DNA of 64,000 bases from JAHKLT01 sp046197865 (GTDB taxonomy: Archaea; Methanobacteriota; Methanobacteria; Methanobacteriales; Methanobacteriaceae): positions 558,001 through 622,000 of the forward strand of contig NZ_CP166990.1 in NCBI RefSeq assembly GCF_046197865.1, in the 5' to 3' direction. The first letter of the stretch is position 1, and each line of letters opens with the position of its first letter. Below the pieces are notes generated by a model that had not been told where the DNA came from, did no database searches, and saw nothing but the letters and a program-made list of their open reading frames with translations. The translations under genes were made by a program, and so were the position numbers. This document shows, one piece after another, positions 1 through 7,506 of the stretch.

Positions 1-1
1 T

Positions 2-55
2 AGTGGTAGGACTTTTCATTTAGATAGTGAAAGGTTTAAAGTGGAGTTTTTATAA
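2..55 (+). CDS. 3' end of an upstream element gene (partial)
   Basis: Seventeen codons are open from the window edge and end in TAA, which shares its last base with the ATG of the next gene (TAATG). That overlap style recurs throughout the element, which supports it being a real gene end. The start and function lie outside the window. Confidence 0.4.
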   Translation, partial: SGRTFHLDSERFKVEFL

Positions 56-216
56 TGATTGAGATAAGTAATATTTTATCAATTATTGCTTGGATTTGTT
101 TTGGAGTTATGTGGGGTATGAATATTTCATATCATAAATATTTACCTTTTCATTATTATTCATTATTTGGTTTAATAGGTTTAATTGTTTTAGGTGTGAG
201 ATTATGGTTTATTTAA
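55..216 (+). CDS. Small two-helix membrane protein (53 aa)
   Basis: The ATG overlaps the stop of the preceding frame (TAATG). The 53-residue product has two hydrophobic stretches, residues 6-20 and 37-53, joined by a His/Tyr-rich turn, so it is probably a tiny integral membrane protein. I recognise no family. It belongs to the rightward operon of the integrated element. Function is unknown; a host-membrane role is only a guess from its hydrophobicity. Confidence 0.5.
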   Translation: MIEISNILSIIAWICFGVMWGMNISYHKYLPFHYYSLFGLIGLIVLGVRLWFI

Positions 217-235
217 TAGTGGAGATGGTTGTCTG

Positions 236-688
236 ATGACTAATGATTATGTTTCATGTAATGCTAAGGATTTCAAAGGTTTTTTTACTGAAAGAGATAG
301 TAATGAGTTTAAGAATACTGATGTCAAAATATATTATAAGAATATTGAATTGTTAATTCAGAAAAAACTTCATTTATTATATACTGACCAAATAGCTAAT
401 GATTTCTTTATAGAGCAATTTACTGGATTAATAAGAAGTTTATTTGAATATCCTGTTAATGTTGAAACAAAAGTATTATATTTTGATGAGAATTGTTCTG
501 ATGGATATGTTACTGTTGTTATAAGTCGAAAAGATGATTATTCTATTGTGTCTAATCATTTAAATTGTTTATCTAAATGTGAAATAAGAATATATGATTT
601 TGAAATGAATTTATCATTCCGGTTAAGTGATTTTAAAAGATATAGAGGAATGCCACATTATGAAAAAGACAAGGAGTTAAAAGAATGA
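236..688 (+). CDS. Hypothetical element protein (150 aa)
   Basis: A 150-residue protein preceded by a GGAGATGG-type ribosome binding site about 10 bases before the ATG. It is soluble and acidic/Lys-mixed, with no membrane segment or recognisable catalytic motif. Its last codons overlap the next gene by four bases (ATGA), so the two are probably translationally coupled. I recognise no family. Position places it among the accessory genes of the element. Confidence 0.65.
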   Translation: MTNDYVSCNAKDFKGFFTERDSNEFKNTDVKIYYKNIELLIQKKLHLLYTDQIANDFFIEQFTGLIRSLFEYPVNVETKVLYFDENCSDGYVTVVISRKDDYSIVSNHLNCLSKCEIRIYDFEMNLSFRLSDFKRYRGMPHYEKDKELKE

Positions 689-867
689 GTTATAATTGTC
701 CTTATTGTGGTTATAAACTTTTTAAAACATATTTAAGACAAATGTGTAATGTAAGTAGGGAATGGTATGGTGCAAGAGTGCCTTGCTCTTCTTGTAATAA
801 AATAATTCATGTTGTCGAACATAGGACTGTTAAGTATGGTTTAGAGAAAACAACAGAGGAGTCTTAG
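685..867 (+). CDS. Small zinc-ribbon protein (60 aa)
   Basis: This 60-residue protein carries two CxxC knuckles (CPYC at residues 5-8 and CSSC near residues 34-37) spaced as in a single zinc ribbon. A basic segment lies between them. Such mini zinc ribbons in archaeal viruses usually bind nucleic acid or a host protein, but the partner here is unknown. Its ATG overlaps the stop of the 236-688 gene (ATGA), indicating one operon. Confidence 0.6.
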   Translation: MSYNCPYCGYKLFKTYLRQMCNVSREWYGARVPCSSCNKIIHVVEHRTVKYGLEKTTEES

Positions 868-874
868 ATTTATT

Positions 875-1168
875 ATGTTAATTATTGAAGATGTAAGTGA
901 AGTTTTTATTAAATTTGATGGATTATGGAAAGAACATAAAAAATTAATAAGTGATTTAGATGAATGTTATGGTGGGGATTGTAAAATTAATTTTGATTAT
1001 CTGTTAAATAATGTTAATTTTTATAAAAAAGAATATCAAAGTCAAATGTTTAATGATTTTTATGTTTCTACTATGGAGGAATTTTTAAATATTGATGGTA
1101 TTGTTTTTGTAGATAATAATTGGGGTTATTTAGTTATTGATGATGAAATATTTGAGGTGGAAGAATGA
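875..1168 (+). CDS. Hypothetical acidic element protein (97 aa)
   Basis: A 97-residue acidic, soluble protein of no family I recognise. It starts seven bases after the zinc-ribbon gene and ends in an ATGA overlap with the next gene, so it belongs to the same polycistronic unit. It has no obvious catalytic, metal-binding or membrane motif. Confidence 0.6.
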   Translation: MLIIEDVSEVFIKFDGLWKEHKKLISDLDECYGGDCKINFDYLLNNVNFYKKEYQSQMFNDFYVSTMEEFLNIDGIVFVDNNWGYLVIDDEIFEVEE

Positions 1169-1365
1169 GGGTTGTTTATGTTGTTCAAAGTACATTCACT
1201 AATATAATTAAAAGAACATTATTTGACGAGTACGATGATGCAAAAAAATTAGCTGATAAGTTGAATAAAACAAGTTTGGATAATACAGATGTTTTTAAAG
1301 ATTTTGGAGAATTTATCCCTATAACTTTTGAATTGTATGAAAGTGGAGAAAAGGTGCAATCATGA
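1165..1365 (+). CDS. Hypothetical element protein (66 aa)
   Basis: A 66-residue protein overlapping both neighbours by ATGA junctions, which strongly supports that it is translated as part of the operon. It has a mixed alpha/beta-looking sequence with a central DDAKKLADKLN helix. No recognised domain. Confidence 0.55.
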   Translation: MRVVYVVQSTFTNIIKRTLFDEYDDAKKLADKLNKTSLDNTDVFKDFGEFIPITFELYESGEKVQS

Positions 1366-1532
1366 AGTGTAGTGAGTTAGTTAATGAATTATTGGATAGT
1401 ATGATGACTTATGGTGATTTACCTATTGAAGTCAAGATTATTCAGGATAATGTGAATATAGAAGTAATATTAACAGGTACTGGTCACCATAAAAATGGTA
1501 ATGAAACCTTTGTATTATTTTGTGCGGAGTAA
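1362..1532 (+). CDS. Hypothetical element protein (56 aa)
   Basis: A short frame of 56 codons starting at an ATGA overlap with the preceding stop and ending in TAA at 1530-1532. It is acidic and soluble, with a VKIIQDNVNIEVILTG beta-like stretch. The overlap and the position in an uninterrupted operon are the main evidence; the product is unrecognised. Confidence 0.5.
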   Translation: MKCSELVNELLDSMMTYGDLPIEVKIIQDNVNIEVILTGTGHHKNGNETFVLFCAE

Positions 1533-1536
1533 AATC

Positions 1537-1680
1537 ATGACTACTTGTAGTAAATGCGAAGAGGATTGTAAGTGTCAATCTAACATTAACAAACGAGAAA
1601 AAGCACACATGTTTTACAGTAAACTAAACAGTCAAAATAACAAAAAAGAAGAAGGAGTTGAAGTGAATGATAAACAATGA
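1537..1680 (+). CDS. Small Cys-rich protein (47 aa)
   Basis: I take the ATG at 1537, just after the preceding stop; an upstream in-frame GTG at 1495 would sit inside the previous gene. The product has a compact CxxC...CxC cluster in its first 13 residues, followed by a Lys/Asn-rich tail. It probably binds zinc. It resembles the 1831-1989 product in layout (N-terminal Cys cluster, then an FYSK motif), so the two may be diverged paralogues. Confidence 0.5.
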   Translation: MTTCSKCEEDCKCQSNINKREKAHMFYSKLNSQNNKKEEGVEVNDKQ

Positions 1681-1834
1681 TGAATGGGAGAAAATTAAAC
1701 CTTATATTAACCAAATGGAAATAGCTTATACTTTAATTATAGGTATGGCACAAGCTTGTAATATGGCTTCTGTGGAACAATTAAGAGAAAGATATGAAGT
1801 TAAAGAAATATTAGATAACGAAGGAGTTGAATGA
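1667..1834 (+). CDS. Hypothetical small helical protein (55 aa)
   Basis: The 55-codon frame starts at an ATG 14 bases inside the end of the previous gene, with GAAGGAG as ribosome binding site, and ends at TGA 1832-1834 overlapping the next ATG (ATGA). The product is predicted helical, with a central AYTLIIGMAQACNM segment too short and polar-flanked to be a confident membrane span. Unrecognised. Confidence 0.5.
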   Translation: MINNDEWEKIKPYINQMEIAYTLIIGMAQACNMASVEQLRERYEVKEILDNEGVE

Positions 1835-1989
1835 GTAAAATGGTTTGTCCAAAATGTCAATGTAAAGAATGTCGAGAACATTACAAGAGAATGATGGAAT
1901 TTTACAGTAAAAAACCTACTACTTTTTCAGTAGGTTATGCTGAAGAAGAAATGAGAAAAGTAAGATATGATAAAGGAGTTGAAGACTAA
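1831..1989 (+). CDS. Small Cys-rich protein (52 aa)
   Basis: The ATG overlaps the previous stop (ATGA) behind a GGAG site. Residues 6-14 form CPKCQCKEC, a dense cysteine cluster likely to hold zinc, followed by a basic helix. It ends two bases before the DNA methyltransferase start and shares a Cys-cluster plus FYSK layout with the 1537-1680 product. Confidence 0.55.
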   Translation: MSKMVCPKCQCKECREHYKRMMEFYSKKPTTFSVGYAEEEMRKVRYDKGVED

Positions 1990-1991
1990 AC

Positions 1992-3026
1992 ATGAAGTAT
2001 TTTAGTATGTTTAGTGGTATAGGAGGTTTTGAATATGGAATTGAACAATCAGAAGGAGAATGGGAATGTGTCGGATACAGTGAAATTGATAAATACGCAG
2101 CAGGAATTTATCAACTACATTATCCAAACCATAGAAACTATGGAGATGCAACACAGATTAAAACAGAAGAGTTACCCGACTTCGACTTACTCGTTGGAGG
2201 ATTTCCATGCCAACCATTCAGTGTTGCAGGAAAAAGACGAGGATTTGATGATACAAGAGGAACGCTCTTTTATGAAATCAGTAGGGTTCTCCAAGACAAA
2301 AGACCAAGATATTTTCTACTCGAAAATGTACGAGGTCTTATATACCACAACAAAGGAAAAACTGTCCAGAAAATACTTGAAATTCTCTCCACAATGGATT
2401 ATTGGGTTGAACTACGGGTTCTTAATAGTAAAGACTTTGGAGTGCCGCAGAACAGAGAACGAATGTTTATTATCGGACATCTTAGAGGAGAATGTAAAAG
2501 AAAAATACTTTCTATCTCAAGAGCAACAATCAAAGATAATCAAACAATAAATTCAAATAAATGTGGTATAATTATAAGAAATAAAGAAATAAGAGAAAAA
2601 GATATATCAAGTTGTTTGGATGCAAATTATTATAAAGGTTTTGATAATTATGGACAAAGAACTGGTGTTATGATTAAAGAAGCTACTAAAAAGGGTTATG
2701 CGATTGCTAATAAGGGAGATAGTATTAATTTTTCTCGTCCTGAAAGTAAAACTCGAAGAGGCAGAGTTGGAAGGGGTGTGGCACAAACTTTAGATACTAG
2801 TTGCGAACAATCTACTCTAACTGATGATTATCATATTAGGCGCTTTACTCCTATCGAATGTGAAAGATTACAAGGATTTCCAGATAATTGGACTAAATAT
2901 GGTATTATAAACAATAAAAAAACACTAATAAGTGATACTCAAAGATACAAAACTTTAGGTAATGCTGTAACAACTAATGTTATAACTTATATTATGAATG
3001 TGTTTTTTAAGGAGGAGTCAGTATAA
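1992..3026 (+). CDS. dcm: DNA (cytosine-5-)-methyltransferase, orphan
   Basis: A 344-residue C5-cytosine DNA methyltransferase. Visible motifs, in order, are FSGIGGFEYG (SAM binding), GGFPCQPFS with the catalytic Cys of PCQ, ENVRG, QNRERMFIIGH (QxRxR), the target-recognition region, then RRFTPIECERLQGFP and GNAVTTNVI. All the core motifs are present, so it should be active. No restriction endonuclease gene lies next to it, so it probably protects element DNA from host restriction or marks it. The first half is less AT-rich and the second half very AT-rich, suggesting mosaic ancestry. Target sequence cannot be read from the protein. Confidence 0.93.
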   Translation: MKYFSMFSGIGGFEYGIEQSEGEWECVGYSEIDKYAAGIYQLHYPNHRNYGDATQIKTEELPDFDLLVGGFPCQPFSVAGKRRGFDDTRGTLFYEISRVLQDKRPRYFLLENVRGLIYHNKGKTVQKILEILSTMDYWVELRVLNSKDFGVPQNRERMFIIGHLRGECKRKILSISRATIKDNQTINSNKCGIIIRNKEIREKDISSCLDANYYKGFDNYGQRTGVMIKEATKKGYAIANKGDSINFSRPESKTRRGRVGRGVAQTLDTSCEQSTLTDDYHIRRFTPIECERLQGFPDNWTKYGIINNKKTLISDTQRYKTLGNAVTTNVITYIMNVFFKEESV

Positions 3027-3187
3027 CTCAATGGAAATGTGGTTTTTGTCCATCAGGCACTTACCATGTAATAACCAGTAGTCATGGACAAGGACAAATC
3101 AGTATTGATTTAAAATGTAACCAATGTGGACACAAAAGACTAATAAAAACCACTCATGAAACAATAATAAAACAGGAGCTAATATAA
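3023..3187 (+). CDS. Small zinc-finger protein with apparent AUA start (54 aa)
   Basis: An open frame bounded by TAA at 3008-3010 and TAA at 3185-3187. It carries two CxxC pairs (CGFC and CNQC) 27 residues apart and has no ATG, GTG or TTG. A strong GGAGG at 3011-3015 precedes an ATA at 3023 that overlaps the methyltransferase stop. The end overlaps the next ATG (TAATG), which is the operon's normal coupling. It is either translated from AUA or is a remnant that lost its start. The zinc-ribbon pattern argues it is or was a gene. Confidence 0.5.
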   Translation: MTQWKCGFCPSGTYHVITSSHGQGQISIDLKCNQCGHKRLIKTTHETIIKQELI

Positions 3188-3561
3188 TGGGTTTAGATAT
3201 GAATTTAATGACTAATATAGATGATAATGGATTAAAAACAATAGCAGAATGGCATAATGCTTATGATATTTTATCATATTTCACACAATTTAGAGATTGG
3301 GAAGTAAATGGTGAAAACTATGATGATCCAATATATTTAAGAAAAGAATATATGATGAAATTATATTCGGATTGTAGAGATATTCTTACACATGATATGA
3401 AACCAGAAAATTCTGTAATTCCACATAATAATACTCGACGAGTAATACAAAGATATTATAATGATGTATTAATGACTTTTACACAATTATATCCAATATT
3501 TAATGGCAAAGACCATGAAAAATACGATGATTTAGAATTCATACTATTTTGGAGTAATTAA
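3187..3561 (+). CDS. Phage-type MGLDM-family protein (124 aa)
   Basis: A 124-residue protein starting MGLDMNL, followed by a Trp/His helix (EWHNAYDILSYFTQF). This layout resembles a widespread family of phage proteins of unknown function that begin MGLDMYL and continue with a WRKAN-type helix; the family match is from memory and tentative. It starts in a TAATG overlap. It supports a viral origin of the segment but gives no biochemical role. Confidence 0.6.
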   Translation: MGLDMNLMTNIDDNGLKTIAEWHNAYDILSYFTQFRDWEVNGENYDDPIYLRKEYMMKLYSDCRDILTHDMKPENSVIPHNNTRRVIQRYYNDVLMTFTQLYPIFNGKDHEKYDDLEFILFWSN

Positions 3562-3564
3562 ACC

Positions 3565-3657
3565 ATGTTAAGTAATAGTGAAGCATTAGCACTTGTTTTA
3601 GTGTTAAGTGTTTATACAGTATTAGGAATTTATAAAATACGAGGTTTAAGAAAATGA
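3565..3657 (+). CDS. Single-span membrane microprotein (30 aa)
   Basis: A 30-codon frame with one hydrophobic helix (residues 7-23) and a basic C-terminal end (KIRGLRK), as in a single-pass membrane peptide with a cytoplasmic tail. It starts three bases after the upstream stop and ends in an ATGA overlap with the next gene. No function assigned. Confidence 0.45.
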   Translation: MLSNSEALALVLVLSVYTVLGIYKIRGLRK

Positions 3658-3893
3658 ATTATATTGACTATATAAAACATACAATTGAAGATGATTATGA
3701 CTACATAGAAATATTAAGAGAAATAACCAGCCCTAATTATACTATTAATATAAAAAATGGACATCATGAAGTTGGATATGGTGAAGACGATATTAGTATA
3801 ATCAGTAATAAAACAACAGTATTTCTCAAAGAAAAAGACATTAAAGGACTAATAATCCATGAAAAACAAGAGGAGGAACTAATTAATGAATAA
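3654..3893 (+). CDS. Hypothetical element protein (79 aa)
   Basis: A 79-residue acidic protein coupled to both neighbours by short overlaps: ATGA at its start, and eight bases shared with the next gene. No recognised domain or motif. Confidence 0.55.
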   Translation: MNYIDYIKHTIEDDYDYIEILREITSPNYTINIKNGHHEVGYGEDDISIISNKTTVFLKEKDIKGLIIHEKQEEELINE

Positions 3894-4149
3894 TCAATTA
3901 TTATTAGAGTCCAGAACAGCTAAATTAACTAAACAACATGAAAAATTAACAGAAAACATTAAAGAAGTATGGGGTAGAGCAATAAAAACAATGGAAGAAT
4001 TGGTACATAAATTAAACTTATGGTGTAGAGATTTCAGTAACTGGCTTAAAAGTATGCCAATAAGAATAATAGCTAATATTTTCCCATTATGGAATAATGA
4101 AGAATATGAAAAAATAAAAATGGTTGAAAAAGCTTGCAGAATAAGATAA
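3886..4149 (+). CDS. Hypothetical helical protein (87 aa)
   Basis: An 87-residue, mostly helical, basic protein. The first 60 residues look like a long amphipathic helix, with a Trp-rich part (WCRDFSNWLK) that could lie on a membrane or pack in a coiled coil. It overlaps the preceding gene and has GAGGAG as ribosome binding site. Not recognised. Confidence 0.5.
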   Translation: MNNQLLLESRTAKLTKQHEKLTENIKEVWGRAIKTMEELVHKLNLWCRDFSNWLKSMPIRIIANIFPLWNNEEYEKIKMVEKACRIR

Positions 4150-4172
4150 GGAATAAGATATAAAACAAGGTC

Positions 4173-4508
4173 ATGGTAGCTAATGTTTATGATTATGGGA
4201 GAACAGGAAAATGGATAATCAGAAAAGAATTCAAAGGAAAGGAATATTACTATGGAATATTTAACACCAAAAAAGAAGCAATAAAATACAAATATTTTTT
4301 AATAAGAAATTTTTGGAACTTAAAGTATGCTCAAAACCGTAAATATGACACAAAATATAGATATATTTACAGAACAAAGTATGGTACTTTTAAAATTCAA
4401 AAAAACAATAAAAGTTATGGGTACTTTCATGATATAAGAAATGCTTTGAATGAAAGAGATTTATTAATAAAATGTAATTGGGATTTGGATTTAATTTGTT
4501 GTATTTAA
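4173..4508 (+). CDS. AP2-like DNA-binding-domain protein (111 aa)
   Basis: A basic, Tyr-rich 111-residue protein with two copies of a short beta-beta-beta-alpha pattern. The first is GKWIIRKEFKGKEYYYGIF plus a KEAIKYKYFL helix at residues 12-48. The second is YGTFKIQ...YGYF plus a RNALNERDLL helix at residues 70-105. This strand-rich plus helix layout is that of AP2/ERF-like domains attached to phage integrases and homing nucleases. The 8161-8532 gene carries the same pattern. DNA binding is inferred, not shown. Confidence 0.55.
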   Translation: MVANVYDYGRTGKWIIRKEFKGKEYYYGIFNTKKEAIKYKYFLIRNFWNLKYAQNRKYDTKYRYIYRTKYGTFKIQKNNKSYGYFHDIRNALNERDLLIKCNWDLDLICCI

Positions 4509-4554
4509 ACCATTTTATTCTTTGTTTAAATGATTGTAGGTAAAATATTAGGTT

Positions 4555-4764
4555 ATGAGTAGTGTTGAAGATGTGGGAATGGTGTTATTAGGAAGTGTTC
4601 TTGTAGCATTATCCCTTGTATTTTTATTTTGTATCTTAACATTCTTTGCAAGTGTTGCGAGTTTGTTAGGTTTTAGTAGTTGGAGTTGGTGGGGCTGTGT
4701 ATTATTTGAAGTAGTATTACTCACTTATTTTAGTCGTTTAAGTATTAATGAGGTAGGTAATTAA
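4555..4764 (+). CDS. Small two-helix membrane protein (69 aa)
   Basis: A 69-residue very hydrophobic protein with two membrane segments: residues 8-38, and 42-60 including FSSWSWWGCVLFEVVLL. It has short polar ends. It follows a 46-base gap, the largest in this part of the operon, so a promoter may lie there. Roles such as a holin-like or superinfection-exclusion protein cannot be told apart from sequence. Confidence 0.55.
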   Translation: MSSVEDVGMVLLGSVLVALSLVFLFCILTFFASVASLLGFSSWSWWGCVLFEVVLLTYFSRLSINEVGN

Positions 4765-4766
4765 TA

Positions 4767-5069
4767 ATGGAAGCTAATCGTAAGAACCTTGAAAAATGGA
4801 TTGGTAGGTTAGAAAAGAGTGGTTTATCATATATGATAGATACTATTAAACATAATCATAAACCTGTACTTATATGCCCTACTGATACTGTAAGGTGTAA
4901 AGATGAAAGAGTAGTAATAACAACAAGACATAATATAGTGGAAAGTTTCAGTTATGAAGAATTAGATAAATTTCATGTTTTCATTAATGGTGATAGTGAA
5001 ACAGACCTTAGCATATTAGAAGGAGTGGAGAAATTCACAATTGATATTATTGAGGATAAAAAGGAGTGA
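4767..5069 (+). CDS. Hypothetical element protein (100 aa)
   Basis: A 100-residue soluble protein starting two bases after the upstream stop. It has a Lys/Arg-rich N-terminal helix and a mixed beta-rich C-terminal half. No family recognised. Confidence 0.55.
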   Translation: MEANRKNLEKWIGRLEKSGLSYMIDTIKHNHKPVLICPTDTVRCKDERVVITTRHNIVESFSYEELDKFHVFINGDSETDLSILEGVEKFTIDIIEDKKE

Positions 5070-5084
5070 ATAAATAATAGTATT

Positions 5085-5762
5085 ATGAGTAAAACTATCA
5101 AAGAATCATTTGAAGAATTTGAAACAGAATTAAAAAGATTAAAAGAAAATGATAATGTAGATGTCACAGAATTAAATAATATAATTAGAAATTCACCATT
5201 ATTTAGTGTTAATATTAAAAAAGTAAAATATGGTATATTAGGATGGGATGTTTATTTATATATTAAAACTTCTTGCTTAGATGATGATGATTTAGAGTTT
5301 TTTTCAAATTTTAATGAGATTCGTATTACAGATAATCCAGATCAAAATTCAGATTTTATATTAAAATGTAATTTAAATCCTAAACCTCAATATGAAGATA
5401 ATTGTTCGTGTAATTATGAAGAAGATGAAAATGAATGTGAATGTAATGATGAAATAGAGGAGTCATTACTTGCAAAAGTAATTGAGATTATAGGAAATAA
5501 AGAATATGAACAATATTATAATAATCCGCTTTCAATTAGTCCTCATTTAGGAGTTAATTGTTTTGATAGTGTTGATGAAGATGAAATAAAAAATCCAGTT
5601 ATAACTGCTACTGATTATACAAGTGATGGACTAATTAATAAGTGTACTATTAAATTTACTAATGGAACAATTATGAGGACATTATCACCTGAGGAACAAG
5701 AGTTTTTAGATAATCGTGAAGAAATTCAAGAGGCATTGAATAAACTTAACCGTTTGTTATGA
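5085..5762 (+). CDS. Hypothetical acidic protein with a Cys patch (225 aa)
   Basis: A 225-residue, strongly acidic protein. An N-terminal helical stretch (residues 1-35) has coiled-coil character. A central CSCNYEEDENECECNDE segment near residues 107-123 holds four cysteines among acidic residues. The unusual Cys/Glu patch could bind metal. No fold recognised. It ends in an ATGA overlap with the phosphoesterase gene, suggesting co-expression. Confidence 0.6.
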   Translation: MSKTIKESFEEFETELKRLKENDNVDVTELNNIIRNSPLFSVNIKKVKYGILGWDVYLYIKTSCLDDDDLEFFSNFNEIRITDNPDQNSDFILKCNLNPKPQYEDNCSCNYEEDENECECNDEIEESLLAKVIEIIGNKEYEQYYNNPLSISPHLGVNCFDSVDEDEIKNPVITATDYTSDGLINKCTIKFTNGTIMRTLSPEEQEFLDNREEIQEALNKLNRLL

Positions 5763-6523
5763 ATTTAGATGAATCAGAATTTAATTTGAAAGGTAAATCA
5801 CAATTAAGTGTATTTACACTTTCAGATTTACATATTGGAGCTAAAAACCATAACTTTGAATTATTAGAGTATTGGGGAAGAATATTTAAAAGAACTAGTG
5901 GTCAGAAAATCATTTATGGTCTTGGTGACTATATTGATTATGCTAGTAAAGATGTTGGTGCTTTTGATAATGTATTAAGTGCTGATGAACAAATAAATTA
6001 TTTAATCAAGTTTCTTAAACCATTAAAAAATAGTATAAGAGTATTGTGTAGTGGTAATCATGAAGCAAGAGCTAAGAAATTCTTTAATTTATCAATACTT
6101 AAAGTTATTGGTGAAGAATTAGATATTCCAATAACAGACAATCATTATTTCGATAAACTAATAATCAATGATGAACCTTTCATTGTTTATGGAAGACATG
6201 GTAATAAAACCAGTAATAAGCTTCATCTTGCTATGGGTGGTTGGGAAAGAAGCACCGAGCATATAACAGCAGATTTATTATTAATGGGTCATAACCATTA
6301 TTGTACTAGTTGGAATAAAACAATAATGAACCAAGACCAATTAAAACAAAGACATTACTGTTTCTGTGGACATATGCTTAATTATAACAATTCATATGCT
6401 GATGATATGGGTTTAAATGTTAGTCCTCCAAGTTTCATGAAACTAAACATTAGTAGAAAACACCGTGTAACAGGTGAAGAATACACAGACCTCGGACAAT
6501 GTAACGGAGAAGAATTATTATGA
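5759..6523 (+). CDS. Calcineurin-like (Mre11/SbcD-type) metallophosphoesterase
   Basis: A 254-residue metallophosphoesterase with the full metal-binding motif series: SDLHIG near residue 22, GDYID near 59, GNHEAR near 99, an RHG near 143 and GHNHY near 178. It is only the catalytic domain. Family members include the Mre11/SbcD nuclease core and phage protein phosphatases or nucleases. It is coupled to its neighbours by ATGA junctions and lies just before the sliding-clamp gene, which favours DNA end processing over signalling. The substrate is inferred. Confidence 0.85.
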   Translation: MNLDESEFNLKGKSQLSVFTLSDLHIGAKNHNFELLEYWGRIFKRTSGQKIIYGLGDYIDYASKDVGAFDNVLSADEQINYLIKFLKPLKNSIRVLCSGNHEARAKKFFNLSILKVIGEELDIPITDNHYFDKLIINDEPFIVYGRHGNKTSNKLHLAMGGWERSTEHITADLLLMGHNHYCTSWNKTIMNQDQLKQRHYCFCGHMLNYNNSYADDMGLNVSPPSFMKLNISRKHRVTGEEYTDLGQCNGEELL

Positions 6524-6768
6524 GTAAATATAAAGGACAATTAGAAGCTATGTGGAAGTTCATGACTGAAAAAGATTGGATAATGATATTTCTTTATGAA
6601 GATGAAAAATTACAAATAACAAAAGAAACGCACTTGTTTCATATTTATGATGATTGTATAATGTACAGGTCAAAAGGAAGTACAATTACATCACTTATTC
6701 CTTTTCATAACATTAAAGAAATAAGTTTTGTGAATAATAGTGAGGATGAATCATTAAAATGTTTGTAA
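6520..6768 (+). CDS. Hypothetical element protein (82 aa)
   Basis: An 82-residue protein overlapping the phosphoesterase stop by four bases and the clamp gene by ten. The second half looks like a small beta-barrel (hydrophobic alternation from residue 40 on). Conserved position between phosphoesterase and PCNA could mark an accessory factor, but no family is recognised. Confidence 0.5.
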   Translation: MSKYKGQLEAMWKFMTEKDWIMIFLYEDEKLQITKETHLFHIYDDCIMYRSKGSTITSLIPFHNIKEISFVNNSEDESLKCL

Positions 6769-7499
6769 CTATTTTTGATCCAGTTCCTTTTGTTAGTATG
6801 TTTCAATCAATTAAAGGTTTAACTGATACAGTTGGATTAGTTTTTAGTGATACTGGTTTAAGAGTTTGTGTTTTAGACCGTAGTCACATTGTTTTTATTG
6901 AATTGTATTTTAAACATGAATTTTTTAGTGATTATGAAACAACTGATTTTGAAGAGTTTATTGTTGATTGTGATGATTTTTTGCATTGTTTTAGTAATAT
7001 TAAAAGTGATAATGTTATAACTTTAAGTAGTGAAACTGATGAATTATTAAATGTTATTGTTGAGAGTGATTATCGTAAAGTTTATGATTTAGGTTGTGTT
7101 GAACGAGATTATAAACCACCAGCTCCTCCACAAATTGATGTTCCTACAAGTATTATTTTACCTCAGTATTATTTGAAGGATTGTCTTAAAGAGGTTGAGT
7201 ATTTTAAAGAAGCATTAATAATTAAAGTAAATAAGGATAATGTTGAGGTTAAACCTTCTGATGATTTAATGGGAGGAGTTACATTAAATTATATTCATGA
7301 ATGTGATGTGAAAGAAGAAGTTTCTTCTATGTATTCTTGTGAAAAGCTTAAAGAAATATTAAGAGCTGATAAAATTAGTAATGAATGGGTTGTAAGTTTA
7401 GGTTTAGATACTCCTTTATTATTAGAGAATATTAGTGATAGTGGAGATTATGGTTTGAAATCCATGATAGCTCCAAGAATAGAAAATAGGGATTATTGA
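6759..7499 (+). CDS. pcn: PCNA-type DNA polymerase sliding clamp, element-encoded
   Basis: A 246-residue protein, the normal length of archaeal PCNA. Diagnostic stretches are SDTGLRVCVLDRSHIVFIEL in the first domain, the PPAPPQIDVP linker, YYLKDCLKEVE at the start of domain two, CEKLKEILRADK, and the C-terminal MIAPRIEN that matches the LLAPRIE tail of methanogen clamps. PCNA forms a trimeric ring tethering polymerase, ligase and nucleases to DNA. This copy is diverged and sits inside the integrated element, so it is an extra clamp rather than the host one. The first 10 bases overlap the preceding gene. Confidence 0.9.
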   Translation: MFVTIFDPVPFVSMFQSIKGLTDTVGLVFSDTGLRVCVLDRSHIVFIELYFKHEFFSDYETTDFEEFIVDCDDFLHCFSNIKSDNVITLSSETDELLNVIVESDYRKVYDLGCVERDYKPPAPPQIDVPTSIILPQYYLKDCLKEVEYFKEALIIKVNKDNVEVKPSDDLMGGVTLNYIHECDVKEEVSSMYSCEKLKEILRADKISNEWVVSLGLDTPLLLENISDSGDYGLKSMIAPRIENRDY

Positions 7500-7506
7500 A
7501 AGTATA

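Noticed and set aside
2029..2550. 173-codon open frame overlapping the cytosine methyltransferase
   Set aside because: It is the +1 shadow of the methyltransferase frame, which carries all catalytic motifs. The overlapping product has no recognisable feature and no ribosome binding site matching operon spacing.
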